Shown: piece by piece, positions 53,778 through 63,977 of the stretch
Layout of the letters: every line of letters starts with the position of its first letter
How positions within the stretch are numbered: position 1 is the stretch's first letter
Assembly (NCBI GenBank): GCA_963556145.1
Contig: OY744461.1
Location: 6,272,891-6,336,890, forward strand
DNA length: 64,000 nucleotides
Direction of reading: 5' to 3'
Source: Hygrocybe punicea
Taxonomy: Eukaryota > Basidiomycota > Agaricomycetes > Agaricales > Hygrophoraceae
Program-made: the position numbers and the translations under genes
Notes under the pieces: model-generated
What the model was told of the DNA's origin: nothing
The model's database searches: none
Seen by the model: only the letters and a program-made list of their open reading frames with translations

Positions 53778-55512
53778 CTATCAAGTGCTTGGTCGCTCTA
53801 GCTATTAATGCCTTTGGACTTGTAATATCTAGATTTTCGCCAGTTACTCCACTAACAACAAAGGGACAAGGCCCATCTTCCACACCATCTTCCACTTCAT
53901 TGTCAAATGCACTAGTGGCTTCTGGTTCCTTATTTGTGTCTGCTGGTCGATGTGCAACCACAACAGGAATTCCATGATCTGGATATTGTGCTAGATTTTC
54001 ATAGGAGATATCTAAATCATAGTAATCCATGTGATTCAATTTCAGCCATTCTAAAGCTGCAGAAACTCGCCTTCGGTGAACCAATAAAGGCGTTCGCTCC
54101 ATGTCTTCTGGAGTTGGTCTGGCAGGACCAGTGAAAATAAACGCTAGCACTTCATCAAGTTCTTTAATTGTTGGAGGCAACCGTTGATATATCTTTGGTG
54201 TTGGGTTTTGAAACATGATGGCATTTGCTTTCATTTTATGCATCGCAGAGGAGACACGAACAATACATTTGTTGTGACGAACACGGGCAATCAAAAGTTG
54301 TTCAGCAAATGTTAGATTTTGAAGTTGTGCAGGAATTCTTCCCATCCAAAGTCCATTCGCCAAAGCATATTTGGGAGTTTGGCCTTTATTCAGACTGAGC
54401 ACACATGGTTTGCATATCCATTTACATGTGTCATCTAGCACTGGACCTTTGATATCCTCTATTGGATCAGAACAATGATATCGTTCACATCTTGTGATTC
54501 CCATATTGTCTCTAGTTAATATTTTCAGATTAACCTTCGTCTTTGACAATAAAGACATGTTTTTCAATGCAACCAATTGACCACATACAGCACACCCACT
54601 TTCTTGGAAACATTCAGGTGATGTATCTCTGCACCAGTTGCTGATTATGGTTTCCTTCAATTCAATAGATGGAGGAGGAGGAGGAAATAATTGCTCATCT
54701 GACTTGTCCAATTCTTCTTTCATTTGAGCCTGAGTTTCTTCTTTGCCGCACTCATATGTTTCTGTCATTTTTTGTCTTCTGTACCACTGTTTACACAGGT
54801 CTTTATGTGATTTAATATCATGCACATGAAAAATAGAAACATGAGTATCACAAGCTGAACAATTATGCCTCATTAATGCCACAGATAGATCTTGTCCATG
54901 TAATCTTCGTAATGTCTTTGACAAATATATACCATGTATTGTTGTTATTTCACCAATATCCTTCACTGTCAAATTTGGCAGAAGTTCATGTAAAGGCATT
55001 TTAACACATGCATATGTTTTTCTATCTTCATATAAAGTGTTGGCTGTTTGTTCATCAATATGCCCCACATATTCGAATAATATGTCAGAATCATGGTTGA
55101 TATTATTAGACGGTAGCATAAAAGATTGAAGAAAGCTAAACTTGAATGTTGGTATTCGTTTACCACCACCAATGTAGTCATATCTATGAACGAAATTTAT
55201 ATATAAAGATTTAAACAAGTGTCCGAACAAATTCAAATTGAACACAATTATGTTTGAACGGCTATGCCGTATTATGAAACATAGTGTGGTCCACAGCAAC
55301 GTTGCATGTGATAGAGAACTAGTAATACAATGAAATAAATATGTTTTGAAATCATGTCGTCTCAATAGCGATCGCATGAGCAATGCTTTGATCATTTTAC
55401 AACGACATTGGACAGTGATAGGTTTGAGAAGACAATACAAAGCAAAGAGATATTTAGGAGGTAAGAAATATGTTCTGGCATATTGAATAGAACGTATTCG
55501 CTGTAAAGGCAA
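53743..55512 (-). CDS. Helitron Rep-helicase N-terminal part (DUF6570-like), frameshifted from the rest
   Basis: 589 codons open, running into the main Helitron frame with a 35-nt overlap and a one-base frame difference near 53760. Conserved sequence switches frame there (A-T-K-H-L in this frame, then A-I-S-H-A-R-N-P-E-S in the other), so a single-base indel is the only visible lesion. The N-terminal end is uncertain: the codon at 55512 is TTG, so the true start lies at an internal ATG or upstream of the Gypsy-B boundary. Motifs include C-A-V-C-G-Q-L, W-I-C-K-P-C, A-L-A-N-G-L-W-M-G and L-P-P-T-I-K-E-L-D-E, typical of the DUF6570 segment preceding Helitron_like_N in fungal Helitrons. A C-x2-C-D-x-H region (about 54860) may bind zinc. 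Confidence 0.8.
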   Translation of the reverse strand: MPLQRIRSIQYARTYFLPPKYLFALYCLLKPITVQCRCKMIKALLMRSLLRRHDFKTYLFHCITSSLSHATLLWTTLCFIIRHSRSNIIVFNLNLFGHLFKSLYINFVHRYDYIGGGKRIPTFKFSFLQSFMLPSNNINHDSDILFEYVGHIDEQTANTLYEDRKTYACVKMPLHELLPNLTVKDIGEITTIHGIYLSKTLRRLHGQDLSVALMRHNCSACDTHVSIFHVHDIKSHKDLCKQWYRRQKMTETYECGKEETQAQMKEELDKSDEQLFPPPPPSIELKETIISNWCRDTSPECFQESGCAVCGQLVALKNMSLLSKTKVNLKILTRDNMGITRCERYHCSDPIEDIKGPVLDDTCKWICKPCVLSLNKGQTPKYALANGLWMGRIPAQLQNLTFAEQLLIARVRHNKCIVRVSSAMHKMKANAIMFQNPTPKIYQRLPPTIKELDEVLAFIFTGPARPTPEDMERTPLLVHRRRVSAALEWLKLNHMDYYDLDISYENLAQYPDHGIPVVVAHRPADTNKEPEATSAFDNEVEDGVEDGPCPFVVSGVTGENLDITSPKALIARATKHLIDDHGGVCHKPC

Positions 55513-56464
55513 GGTCGGGGTGGCTGCGGAATAATAATCCTAAGCCTGTGGGGTCAGCGTAGAAGTGACTAGGAATAGTCTAACAAGCTTCAGTAAGATA
55601 ATAGGATATAAAAGGTAGGAAGCCGCCGAGTAAACTACTGAAATCTATCGAGGCCGGTCGAAGCCGACGAAGCCGACGATGTCGGGTACGGCGGGTCGGG
55701 TGTCGGGTGACGAGAAACGTAGAGATTAAGACGGTAGAAGGACGGGGAGAGCGTCGAGGAAACCGACGAGTAGTATGTGCGATGGATTTTACTGAGAGAC
55801 TAATTCTCAAAGAGAGGAAACGGGGGAACTGGTTTCTTATTTTGAGACGGCGCTTGGGCACCGTTTTTATACTACAAAGTTCTGTACCTAGATTCGGACG
55901 AGAGTCCTCGGCCGATGAGAGGAAACAAAGGAGAATAAAAATGGGGAAGTAGGAAGAGCGTTGCGAGGCGACGATGACAGGGAAAATGGGTGGAAGATAT
56001 AAAAACCGTAAAAGATGCAAAATACTTTACTATATCCCCATAAGGGAGACGCTAGGCGTGAATAAGGCAAGTCCGATGTCGGGATCCCAGTCCGATGAGA
56101 TCTATCTTTGATATTTGAAGTTCCGCGAGTTTAGGAGATAGACCAACCAGGTACGTGAGCGGCCGTGCTAGTCAGTATGCATCGGGTTGCGTCGGGTTGC
56201 GTCGGGTTCGAACGTAGATTGCTAGAGACGTTGGGTTCGAGCGGATTCGCTAGATATCGATGTTACGGCCTCAGAGGGTCGAGGACCCTCTACATCTCCT
56301 TGGGTCTTCTAATAGAGACCATCCGTGGTCGAGAATATGGGGTCTCCGAATGCGGGTCGCGAATGTGGCCAATCACGTGAGCGGCCAAACAACGGCAAAG
56401 TAAAAAAAATAAAAAAATTCTCATTGTTGATCCGACCTTTCCTCTACACCATCACACGTTCACA
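55513..56464. other. Probable Gypsy-B 3' LTR region and upstream region of the antisense gene
   Basis: No supported gene. GGATATAAAAGG near 55610 could be a TATA box on the plus strand. CGGGTTGCGT repeats lie near 56180-56210. Just before 56465 a CT-rich tract (CCGACCTTTCCTCTACACC) resembles a basidiomycete transcription start. The LTR limits cannot be set because the other copy is outside the window. Confidence 0.4.
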
Positions 56465-57862
56465 ATGTCCCAAGTCTACGACAACTTCCTCGCTTTCGTC
56501 GAAAGCATCGAACCCGATGTCCGGGCGGACTACGAAGAGGCCGTCAACGCGGTCACCGTGTTTCATAGCGACAACCTCATAACGATGGTGGACGGCAACG
56601 AGGGGATGGCCCAACAATGGTTGAGCAGCCGCAAGAAAGCGTTGGTGAGTTTTCCCGATTGACTACGCGTGTCCTAAGATATCTCATGTCGTCCTGCCAG
56701 CGTGCTTATAATGGAATCGTCGCGGAACTCCGAGCTGGTGGTACAAGGCCAGTAACGCAACCGTTATGGGCCGACCGCCAATCGTACGCCAACGATGTCG
56801 AAGAGTGGCTGAAAGAAGCGGCGGACCGAGAGAGGCATGAAAAGGAAGAAGCCAGATGGCGGGCGGATGAAGAAGCGGCTACGCGGGAAGAGGAGGCCAG
56901 ATGGATGGCAGAGGCAAATGCACGAGCGGAGGCGGAGAAAAGGCGAAAGGCGGCAGAGGAAAGGCAGGAGCGGCTTAGAATAGAACAACACGAGCAACAC
57001 TGGAATCAAGAAGCGGACCAGGTTGAAAGGGATGGAGCCGCGTATCGGCGGCGGCTCAGCGAAGAACGGCGAGCTGAAGCAAACGCATCGGTTGCGGGTG
57101 AACCAAGGACTGAGTCGATTCCGGAGGGCGAAGCCGCAGTTGAGCCAGAGGAAGGCCCCGTCGACCCGGCACCAGAGACACCGGCCGATGTAGAAGACGT
57201 AGATATGCCAGGCATAGAGACCAGAGACTTGGCTGGTACGACGGTGAGTTCTTGTGTCGGTTCATTTGTTCTTTAGTCACTGATCCTGGTAACAGTTCAC
57301 CGGGCCGTTTCCCCTACAACCCTGCACCAACTGCGTCAAGGCGCAAGAGGCGTGTCGAGGCGTCACGGGCTACGTGTGCGAACGATGCCGGAGGCTGAAG
57401 AAGAGATGTACTAACGCTACACACCGGACGGGCGGGGGTCGGCGCAAGGTGGATACCAGAAAGGGCAAAGAGGTCGTGGTCGGCACGAGGAAGCCATTGT
57501 CGTTCACGACAAAGCCCATCCGCAGTAGGCCTGCCTGGGCCTCAACGAGCAAACCGCGGGTCGAGGACGTGGAGTCGGTCGAGGACGATGACGAAGACGA
57601 GGAGGAGTCGGAGGAAGAGCGGCCGACGAAAAGGCTTAGGACGGCCTCGGCAGCGAACCCGTTCGTTTTGACGATGGAGAATTACGAGCAAGTGTCGGCG
57701 CGGCTAGCGGTCCTTACGGAGGAGCTGGGAGCCCTGGGCACCAACGTCAACCGTCACCTCGTCCACTTTGGTCAAGAGTTCCAGCGGCTTCACGTCGATC
57801 TCGAACGGTCGACCTCAAGGTTGGCGATGTTGAAGCGGGATTACGAGACCGGCCGCCTGTAA
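56465..57862 (+). CDS. Zn2Cys6-like cluster protein, spliced, antisense inside Gypsy-B
   Basis: Three exons, 56465-56644, 56701-57243 and 57296-57862, joined by two phase-0 introns (56 and 52 nt) with GTGAGT donors and CAG acceptors, give 429 residues with no lesion. The N terminus is globular with Trp; residues about 110-190 form a very charged coiled coil (E-A/R-R-A-x-E repeats). Exon 3 opens with C-x2-C-x6-C-x7-C-x2-C-x6-C (57319-57410), exactly the spacing of fungal Zn2Cys6 clusters, then basic and acidic tracts and a C-terminal helical segment. The basic residues sit in the second half (C-R-R-L-K-K-R-C), not the first as in Gal4-type factors. It faces Gypsy-B pol convergently. A DNA-binding nuclear protein is likely; whether it is element cargo or a captured host gene is open. 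Confidence 0.75.
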
Positions 57863-58071
57863 AATATATATATAAAAATAACGAGCCCATTGTATATATA
57901 AAAAAAATATATCGTGTACATAAAAGACGTGTCAGCTTGTTCACCCAGCTAAGGAAAGCCGATCGGCTCCCGAAGACATAGGACTATTCGCATCATTCGT
58001 CATATCGTTAGAAAACTAAGAGGAACTAAATAAAATGGGGGTATAACGTGGACAGAATATAAATGAAATGC

Positions 58072-61000
58072 TTAATCGTCGTCGGGTGAGGAGTCTATAG
58101 AGGGCGGGTACGTCGGATCATCAAGATCGTTTGAATCAGTATCGTCGGCATCAGGGTATTGTAAGAAGTCGTCCAACGGTATCGATATTTTTGAGCGGGC
58201 GTGGTAGGGTACGACTCAGAAAGCGGCAAATCGAGATTTAGAAACTGCACCGTCGAGTTCAGCGAGTATGTAGGATCCGCCTTCTGTTTTCCTGACGACA
58301 ACCATGGGTCCAAAGTACCGCGGTTTTGCTTTACGATCGAGAGACATTTCGATACGTGAATTTCGGACGAGAACAAGGTTACCGGGTTCGAAGTCGTAAA
58401 CTTTGATCGTGTTGGCGTATTTCTGCTCGAATTGCCGGGCGGATGCGAGCCGAGATTTGGTAAGCTTTTCTTTGACCCGATTGAGGTCGGCTTCTCGTTT
58501 ACAAAGTTGTCGGGCGTGGATGACTATGAGGTCGGTCGTAGACATCGTATCTTGCGTCGGAACCATGTACGTAGCTTTGGCAAAATCGAATGGAAAAAGC
58601 GGTTCTACTCCGTGTGCGATGTAGTAGGACGAGTATCCGAGGCTTTTGTGTGTGGTGACCCGTTCGGCCCAAAATACGGAGTGGGTTACGGTGTGCCATT
58701 TCTTTTCATCTCCGTCACAACTTTTCATAATGGCCTCCCGGACATCTAGGTGGCGACGCTCAACGGGTCTGTTCACTTGTGAGTTATTGGGCGAAATGTG
58801 GATGTGGCGGATACCGTAGCGGGAGGCGAGATAGTCGAGCGCTTCTACGAACGGCTTGCCGTTGTCGGTGACGATTTCTTCGAGAGCGCCCCAACGGCAT
58901 AAGATGTCTTCGAACAAGAACGAGCCGATGGTGGAGCCGGTCTCGCGGCGTAACATGCGGAACTCAGGGTAGGCGGACAGGGAGCAACGGGCTTGGACGA
59001 TGTATCGATAGCCGCCGGATCGTGGCATAAACATTGTGTCGACATACGCTTTACGAAATAGTGAGGCCGGTGTAGCGACGGTGGGCGGAATGTGATGATA
59101 ACGCATTTGCCGTACTTGGCACTGATGGCAAGACTGGACGTACCACTTAACATCGTGGTCGAGGTGCGGCCACCAGAAACGATCGAGTAGCCGAGCGCGG
59201 ACAGAGAATATACCTTTGTGGCTGAGAGAGTCGTGAGCGTCTTTGAGTAACTGAAGCCGGCGGTCGGGCGGTATGACAAGTTTGTGTTTTCCGTGACGGT
59301 CTTTGCGCCAAAGCTTGTTATCGGTGACGAAGAATTCAAGGGCGTATCGTAAGAACAGACGGTATTCTTCGTCCGTGAAGTTCACGGGTCGGGTTAGATC
59401 TCGTAACCAGATCTCGACGAGGGCAAGACGAGCGTCGGCCGCGCGGGCTTTATCGGATCGCGGTATGTCAGAAACGGCTTCCTGATTTGTGTAGACGAGG
59501 ACGGCGGGTAATTCTTGGAGTCAGTCGGCTGTGGCACGGCAGCGGCCGCATACGGCAATCGGCTTAGACGGTATGGGGACAGGTCGGTAGTTGACGACTT
59601 CCATAAAGAAACCGTAGGAGTGGTCGAGCCAATCGTCGGAATCGTTGATCTCCTCGGGGTCTTCTGCAGCGCGGGGACGTCGGGAGAGTCCGTCGGGTGC
59701 ACCGTGTGCGGAAGCGGGTACGTGAACGAGTCTAAAGTCAAATAAGAGCACGCCGGCTATCCATCGGTTGATCGTAGCATTGGGCTGAATGTCGGGGTTG
59801 TTGAGCATCCCTTTTATGTACTTCGCATCGACTTCAACAGTGAGGTTGTGGACGCCGATGATGAAGATTCGGTAGGCGCGGAGGGCCCTGAAGAGGCCGT
59901 AGAGTTCGAGCTTGGACTGGGAGTATCGGGCTTCGCGTTCGTTCCACGATATTGAACCAAAGCGATTCGGATAGCGCTTTCCGTCGGCGCGGATTTGCAT
60001 AAGAACGAAGCCAACTCCAAGAACGGATGAATCGACGGCGAGAATCACTTCCCATTCACGCGTGTAGTCGATAGCGCGCAGCGCTGGCGACGTAATGACG
60101 GCGTTTTTGAGGTAGTCGATGGCGGTCTCTTCTTCTTCACCAAATTCGAAGGGTATACCTTTGCGGGTAAGACGGACGAGGGGTCAGGAGTGGAGCGAGA
60201 AGTCCTTGATAAAAATACGCAAGACGCCGCAGATGCCGAGAAAGGCGCGAACTTCGGTGAGGTTGGTCGGCAGTGGCCAATCGCGAATCTTCTGTACTTT
60301 GGAGTCATCGGCTACTCTTCCTTCGTATGTGCATCGGTGGCCAACAACGATGACTGAGGGTCGACACAACTCGAGTTTTTTGCCGTTGAAGGTACCGCCA
60401 ACATAGCGGAAACGCTGGATGATGCGGTTGACACCTTGGAAGTGCTCCCAAATGAAACGTCGAATTGCCGGGTTCTCGGGTATAGTCTCGTAGGTACCGT
60501 CGGGTTGCTCGTAGCGGGTTGGAGGCCCTTTGATGGGAATATCGTCCATATACGGAACGGCAAGATGAGGGATTTCGTCACGGAGGATGTACGTGGAGTC
60601 ACCGTGTAGGATCTGCGGGGAATTTGTGTATCCCATAGCAATCCACGTAAGTCAAAGTGTTCCGAGTGGAGACTGAAAGGTCATATAGTCCCGAGACGAG
60701 GGGTGGACGAGGCGTTGGTCGAAAGAGACGAAGAGGTCGAAGGAAGCGTAGCAAGAGTGGCTGCCAAAGGCCTCGGCCAAGTGCTCGGTCATGGGCGGTA
60801 CGGCGGGATCGCGGATAGTGACGGCGTTAAGCGGCTGTAGATCGTGGACGATTTGAAGAGACTTCCCGTCCTTTTTCAAAACGCAGAACCAGCGGGAGCG
60901 ATATGACGAATTCGAGGGTTCATAGGTACCGGCGTTAATTTTGTCTTTGATGATGCCGATGACTTCGTTAAGGATGCCGGGTGGGATTGGGATATTGCGA

Positions 61001-61752
61001 TGGACCCACGGGTCGTGCGGTACGGTGGGAATGTGGATCGGCGGGAAGTAGTCCGTATTGAACTGGCCTTTCTCGGATTCGTTCCAGGCGAAGGCGGCTT
61101 CTTGCGTTTTGATGATATGGTGGCCGAGTTTTTCTTCCTCAGGCCAAAGGAATCCATCCGGGTTCATCGGCATCGCGTCGTGTCATTCCTGAGTATAGCG
61201 GGTGCCGGGTGTAAAGTCGGGCGGGTGAGTCGGGAGCGTGGGTAAATCGGCTAGCGGGTTGCCGGTGATCTCGCGTATGATGCGGTATTCGTCGGGGAGA
61301 GTGGTAGAAATTGGGCGGATACGATCGGCTACCTTCTTATACTTTTTCTTGGTAACGACTCCTTTTAGGTCCCTGGTAGGGGGGGTGGTATACGAGATAT
61401 AAGTAGCGTGTTCAGTAGAGGCTTTGTTACAAATATTCGAAGAAGAAATATGTGACGCAGGAACAGAGACGGAACAAGATGAAGGAAGGGTATTGGTAGT
61501 ACGTAGCTGATTTTGTACATCGGTCAACAATGAAATGTACTGGGCGGCAGTCTGAGGCTGAGACGAAGAGAAATCTAAATCGATAGAAAAACATAAGTCC
61601 TCTTCTAGGGGAAACGGCAAAAGGGAAGCATAGTTCGTGGTATAGGTGTGGTCGCTTTCGAGTGGCGGCTTCTCATCTCCTGGTGCGTCCTTCCCGAGAG
61701 GTATCTCCGGGTCCTCGACTTCTAAAAATCCGGCTTTCCGGTGTCGGACCAC
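58072..61752 (-). pseudogene. Gypsy-B pol: RT, RNase H, integrase, with five in-frame TGA
   Basis: One frame throughout. RT spans about 61160-60200, with Y-M-D-D intact near 60545. RNase H is about 60050-59690 (A-V-D-S-S, S-K-L-E-L-Y-G, H-G-A-P-D-G-L-S-R-R). Integrase is about 59390-58220: zinc finger H..H..C..C, then D in Y-V-D-T-M-F-M, D in V-T-D-N-G and E in P-V-E-R-R. The frame ends at 58072 after an acidic tail. TGA codons at 61183, 60652, 60184, 59521 and 58216 are the only lesions. Two can be compared with Gypsy-A: 60652 aligns with Arg and 58216 with Trp, so CGA to TGA and TGG to TGA. Pol overlaps the end of gag-protease in the -1 frame. Inactive unless TGA is suppressed. Confidence 0.88.
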
Positions 61753-63977
61753 TCTCGTCGGTTCTTTTGGTTGTGCTCGATGGTGGGCAAGGTGACGACG
61801 GCGCCGGTGTTTGGATCCGTGATTGTGACTTGTTGTTCTCCGTTTTTATAATCCTTCGTAAGGGCTTCGGAAAGCGTGAAGAACGGGCGGCCGATGAGGA
61901 TCTCGTAGGGGGCGTCGTCGACGACTTGGACTTGGAGGAAAAGATCGACGTCGCCAAAAGTGAATTTTAGGTTGGCGATCCGGCCGAGGGTGTCGTTGTC
62001 GCTTTTATTTGCCGACTGCATCCGCATCTTCATATTTTGGAGGCCGTAACCGAGTTTCTCCCAAATATCGCGCCGCATGCCAATGATCATGGAACCGTTG
62101 TCGAGGACGCACTCGAATACGAATTTGCCGTTGATGAGCGGGTAGACCGCACGGAGAGGGACTGAGTCGCGGCCGACGACGAGCGGGACGTTTTCCTGAC
62201 AGTGTTGACAGGTGCGAGTGGGGATTTCGGGTGCGTGAAAATGGAAGACCTCGACGTTGTTACTCTCGGCGGTGACCTTTTTCGACGTAGTGAGGTCCTT
62301 CATGTGACGGCGGGCGTCGGACGACATGGCTAAAAGTTCTCGCTGCGAAATGCAGACTTGAGAATCGAGCGCGCGGTCGATGACGGATTTGGCGATACCG
62401 GGATCTTCGATGGGGGCTTGGTAGCGGTATTGGGGGTGCGATGCGGGAAGGTTCTGGGGAGTGCGCGGTACAAGGGCGGTCAGCTCGGTCGGCCGCATGT
62501 TCGAAGGGGGGACTATGGTGATCGGCTGCTCATTGATAGGTCTGGCCGTTTTCTCGGCGGGTTTCGCGGCGGGGACGGACGTGGAAGTGGCGGGCAGATT
62601 GGGAAACGTTTCTCTAGACTTGCCTTTCGCCTTCGATGGGATCTCTACACCGTCGAATCTAACCCGTTTACGAAGCCGCTGCACTTCGGCTTCCAGAACC
62701 TTAATCTGTTCGTTGTCGTTGTCGATGTCGGACGTCGTGGACTGAAAGATGTCGGCGTACTCGGTAGTGGCCTCTGGTTCGTAGGTGGGTACTTCAACAG
62801 CGGAGACGAAGTTAGCTTTGACATGAGGCGGCGGGTCGCGTTGGAACGGTTCTGTGGGGTTGCGGGCAGGGGGAGCGCGGTTACCGGGGTTCTGTGCGTG
62901 CCACGCGTCGAAGCGTTCCCTCATATTTTTGCCGACGATAGCCTTTGGAAGATACATTCCGTTAGGCAACACGATGTGGCCGTGCTCGTTCTTGCGGCAT
63001 ATCCTGTCTCGAGTGTACTGCTCGCAAATAGGACAATCGCGTATACGATGGAACGGGTCGTCGCAAAAGAGGCAGTTAAAATTGGTGAAACCCTGTCCTG
63101 CGGTGGTTGGCTCAGCCCTATTTGCACACGGCTTTGGGGGGTTGTTGCGTTTGGTGAGGGCTTGTGTGAGGACGGCGAGTTGTTGTGAAACGAGACGAAA
63201 TAGGTCGGATACGTTAGGTTCGACCGGTTCCACTTTAGGAATGACCGGGTCATAGCGAGCGGGTGGCGGGTAGCGGGTGGCAGGTTCTATTGGAGTCGAG
63301 TACCGGATGGCGGCAGGCGACGTTGACGATAGACGAGAGACGGTGGACGGTTCGGCCGCGGTTCCGGCCAGCAGGAAGTGGGCGCAATTGTGGAAGTCCT
63401 GGAAGTTGTAAGGGTCGCTATGGAAATGGTTCGGCTTTTGGTACTGCAGACAGGTTTTGATGTCCTTTTTAAGCTTGACATGGAAGCCGTTCTCGTACGC
63501 AATGTTGCGTTCTCGGGGAGAGATCCGACCCTTGTCTAAGAGGAATCCCGAGATCCGAATGAACTCGCGGTAATATTCGCCAAGTTCGGCGCGGGTACGG
63601 ATACCGTAAGCGGTTTGGGTGTGCGTAAGATGGTCGAGATCTGCCATAGTGTACCGGTGATCGTCTTCTGTGCCCGGGTATAGCACGAGTACGCTCCTTT
63701 TGAATGCGGCATAATCGACGCCGGTCGCGCTAGGTAAACTTGCCCAAAGCTCGTAGTCACTAAGCGACGCGTAGCGCAGACTATGCTTGATGCGTCCTGC
63801 GTCGTCGAGAGCGGCATCGGCAGCAAGTATCTCGACTTCTTCGAAGAAGCGGTTTAAATTGAGCGGGTTCCCATCGAAGGTCGGGGCCGTGGAGTGACCG
63901 CGAGCGGGCATTTGTCGTGGAGTAACATGGGGAGCGGTGACGTGGGGAGCGGTTGAAGATCCAGAGGTCGAAGTCAT
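61722..63977 (-). CDS. Gypsy-B Gag-protease polyprotein
   Basis: 751 codons, intact, from ATG 63977 (A at the -3 position). The capsid-like region covers residues 20-230 (F-F-E-E-V-E, L-Y-P-G-T-E, E-Y-Y-R-E-F). A CCHC zinc knuckle, C-L-F-C-x4-H-x4-C, lies near residue 300, followed by a second C-x2-C. A coiled-coil stretch (Q-I-K-V-L-E-A-E-V-Q-R-L-R-K-R) sits near residue 430, and an aspartic-protease domain at about 610-720 with the active site L-D-N-G-S (Asn in place of Ser/Thr) and I-L-I-G-R-P-F-F. The stop TAG at 61722 lies inside the overlap with pol. It would package element RNA and process the polyprotein. It has no in-frame stop although the adjacent pol has five. Confidence 0.88.
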   Translation of the reverse strand: MTSTSGSSTAPHVTAPHVTPRQMPARGHSTAPTFDGNPLNLNRFFEEVEILAADAALDDAGRIKHSLRYASLSDYELWASLPSATGVDYAAFKRSVLVLYPGTEDDHRYTMADLDHLTHTQTAYGIRTRAELGEYYREFIRISGFLLDKGRISPRERNIAYENGFHVKLKKDIKTCLQYQKPNHFHSDPYNFQDFHNCAHFLLAGTAAEPSTVSRLSSTSPAAIRYSTPIEPATRYPPPARYDPVIPKVEPVEPNVSDLFRLVSQQLAVLTQALTKRNNPPKPCANRAEPTTAGQGFTNFNCLFCDDPFHRIRDCPICEQYTRDRICRKNEHGHIVLPNGMYLPKAIVGKNMRERFDAWHAQNPGNRAPPARNPTEPFQRDPPPHVKANFVSAVEVPTYEPEATTEYADIFQSTTSDIDNDNEQIKVLEAEVQRLRKRVRFDGVEIPSKAKGKSRETFPNLPATSTSVPAAKPAEKTARPINEQPITIVPPSNMRPTELTALVPRTPQNLPASHPQYRYQAPIEDPGIAKSVIDRALDSQVCISQRELLAMSSDARRHMKDLTTSKKVTAESNNVEVFHFHAPEIPTRTCQHCQENVPLVVGRDSVPLRAVYPLINGKFVFECVLDNGSMIIGMRRDIWEKLGYGLQNMKMRMQSANKSDNDTLGRIANLKFTFGDVDLFLQVQVVDDAPYEILIGRPFFTLSEALTKDYKNGEQQVTITDPNTGAVVTLPTIEHNQKNRREWSDTGKPDF

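Larger units (their letters stand above)
48039..55512 (-). mobile_element. Helitron rolling-circle transposon, 3' terminus resolved
   Basis: On the minus strand the element ends ...CCCCACTAG at 48039 followed by host T, as Helitron insertion between A and T requires. A 7-bp stem with a small bulge and AAA loop (GCCATGC AAA GCAATGGC, about 48052-48069) lies about 10 bases inside, the usual 3' hairpin. The interior encodes a Rep-helicase in nearly one frame. It is inserted in the hAT transposase gene. The 5' TC end is not seen: homology stops at about 55.5 kb, where Gypsy-B sequence begins, so the 5' end is probably beyond the window. Confidence 0.88.

Noticed and set aside
55490..55560. Helitron 5' TC terminus
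   Set aside because: No convincing TC start next to a host T was found, and no hAT continuation follows; Gypsy-B sequence begins here instead.
62358..63188. 276-codon plus-strand frame
   Set aside because: Antisense shadow of the intact Gypsy-B Gag-protease; no motif of its own.
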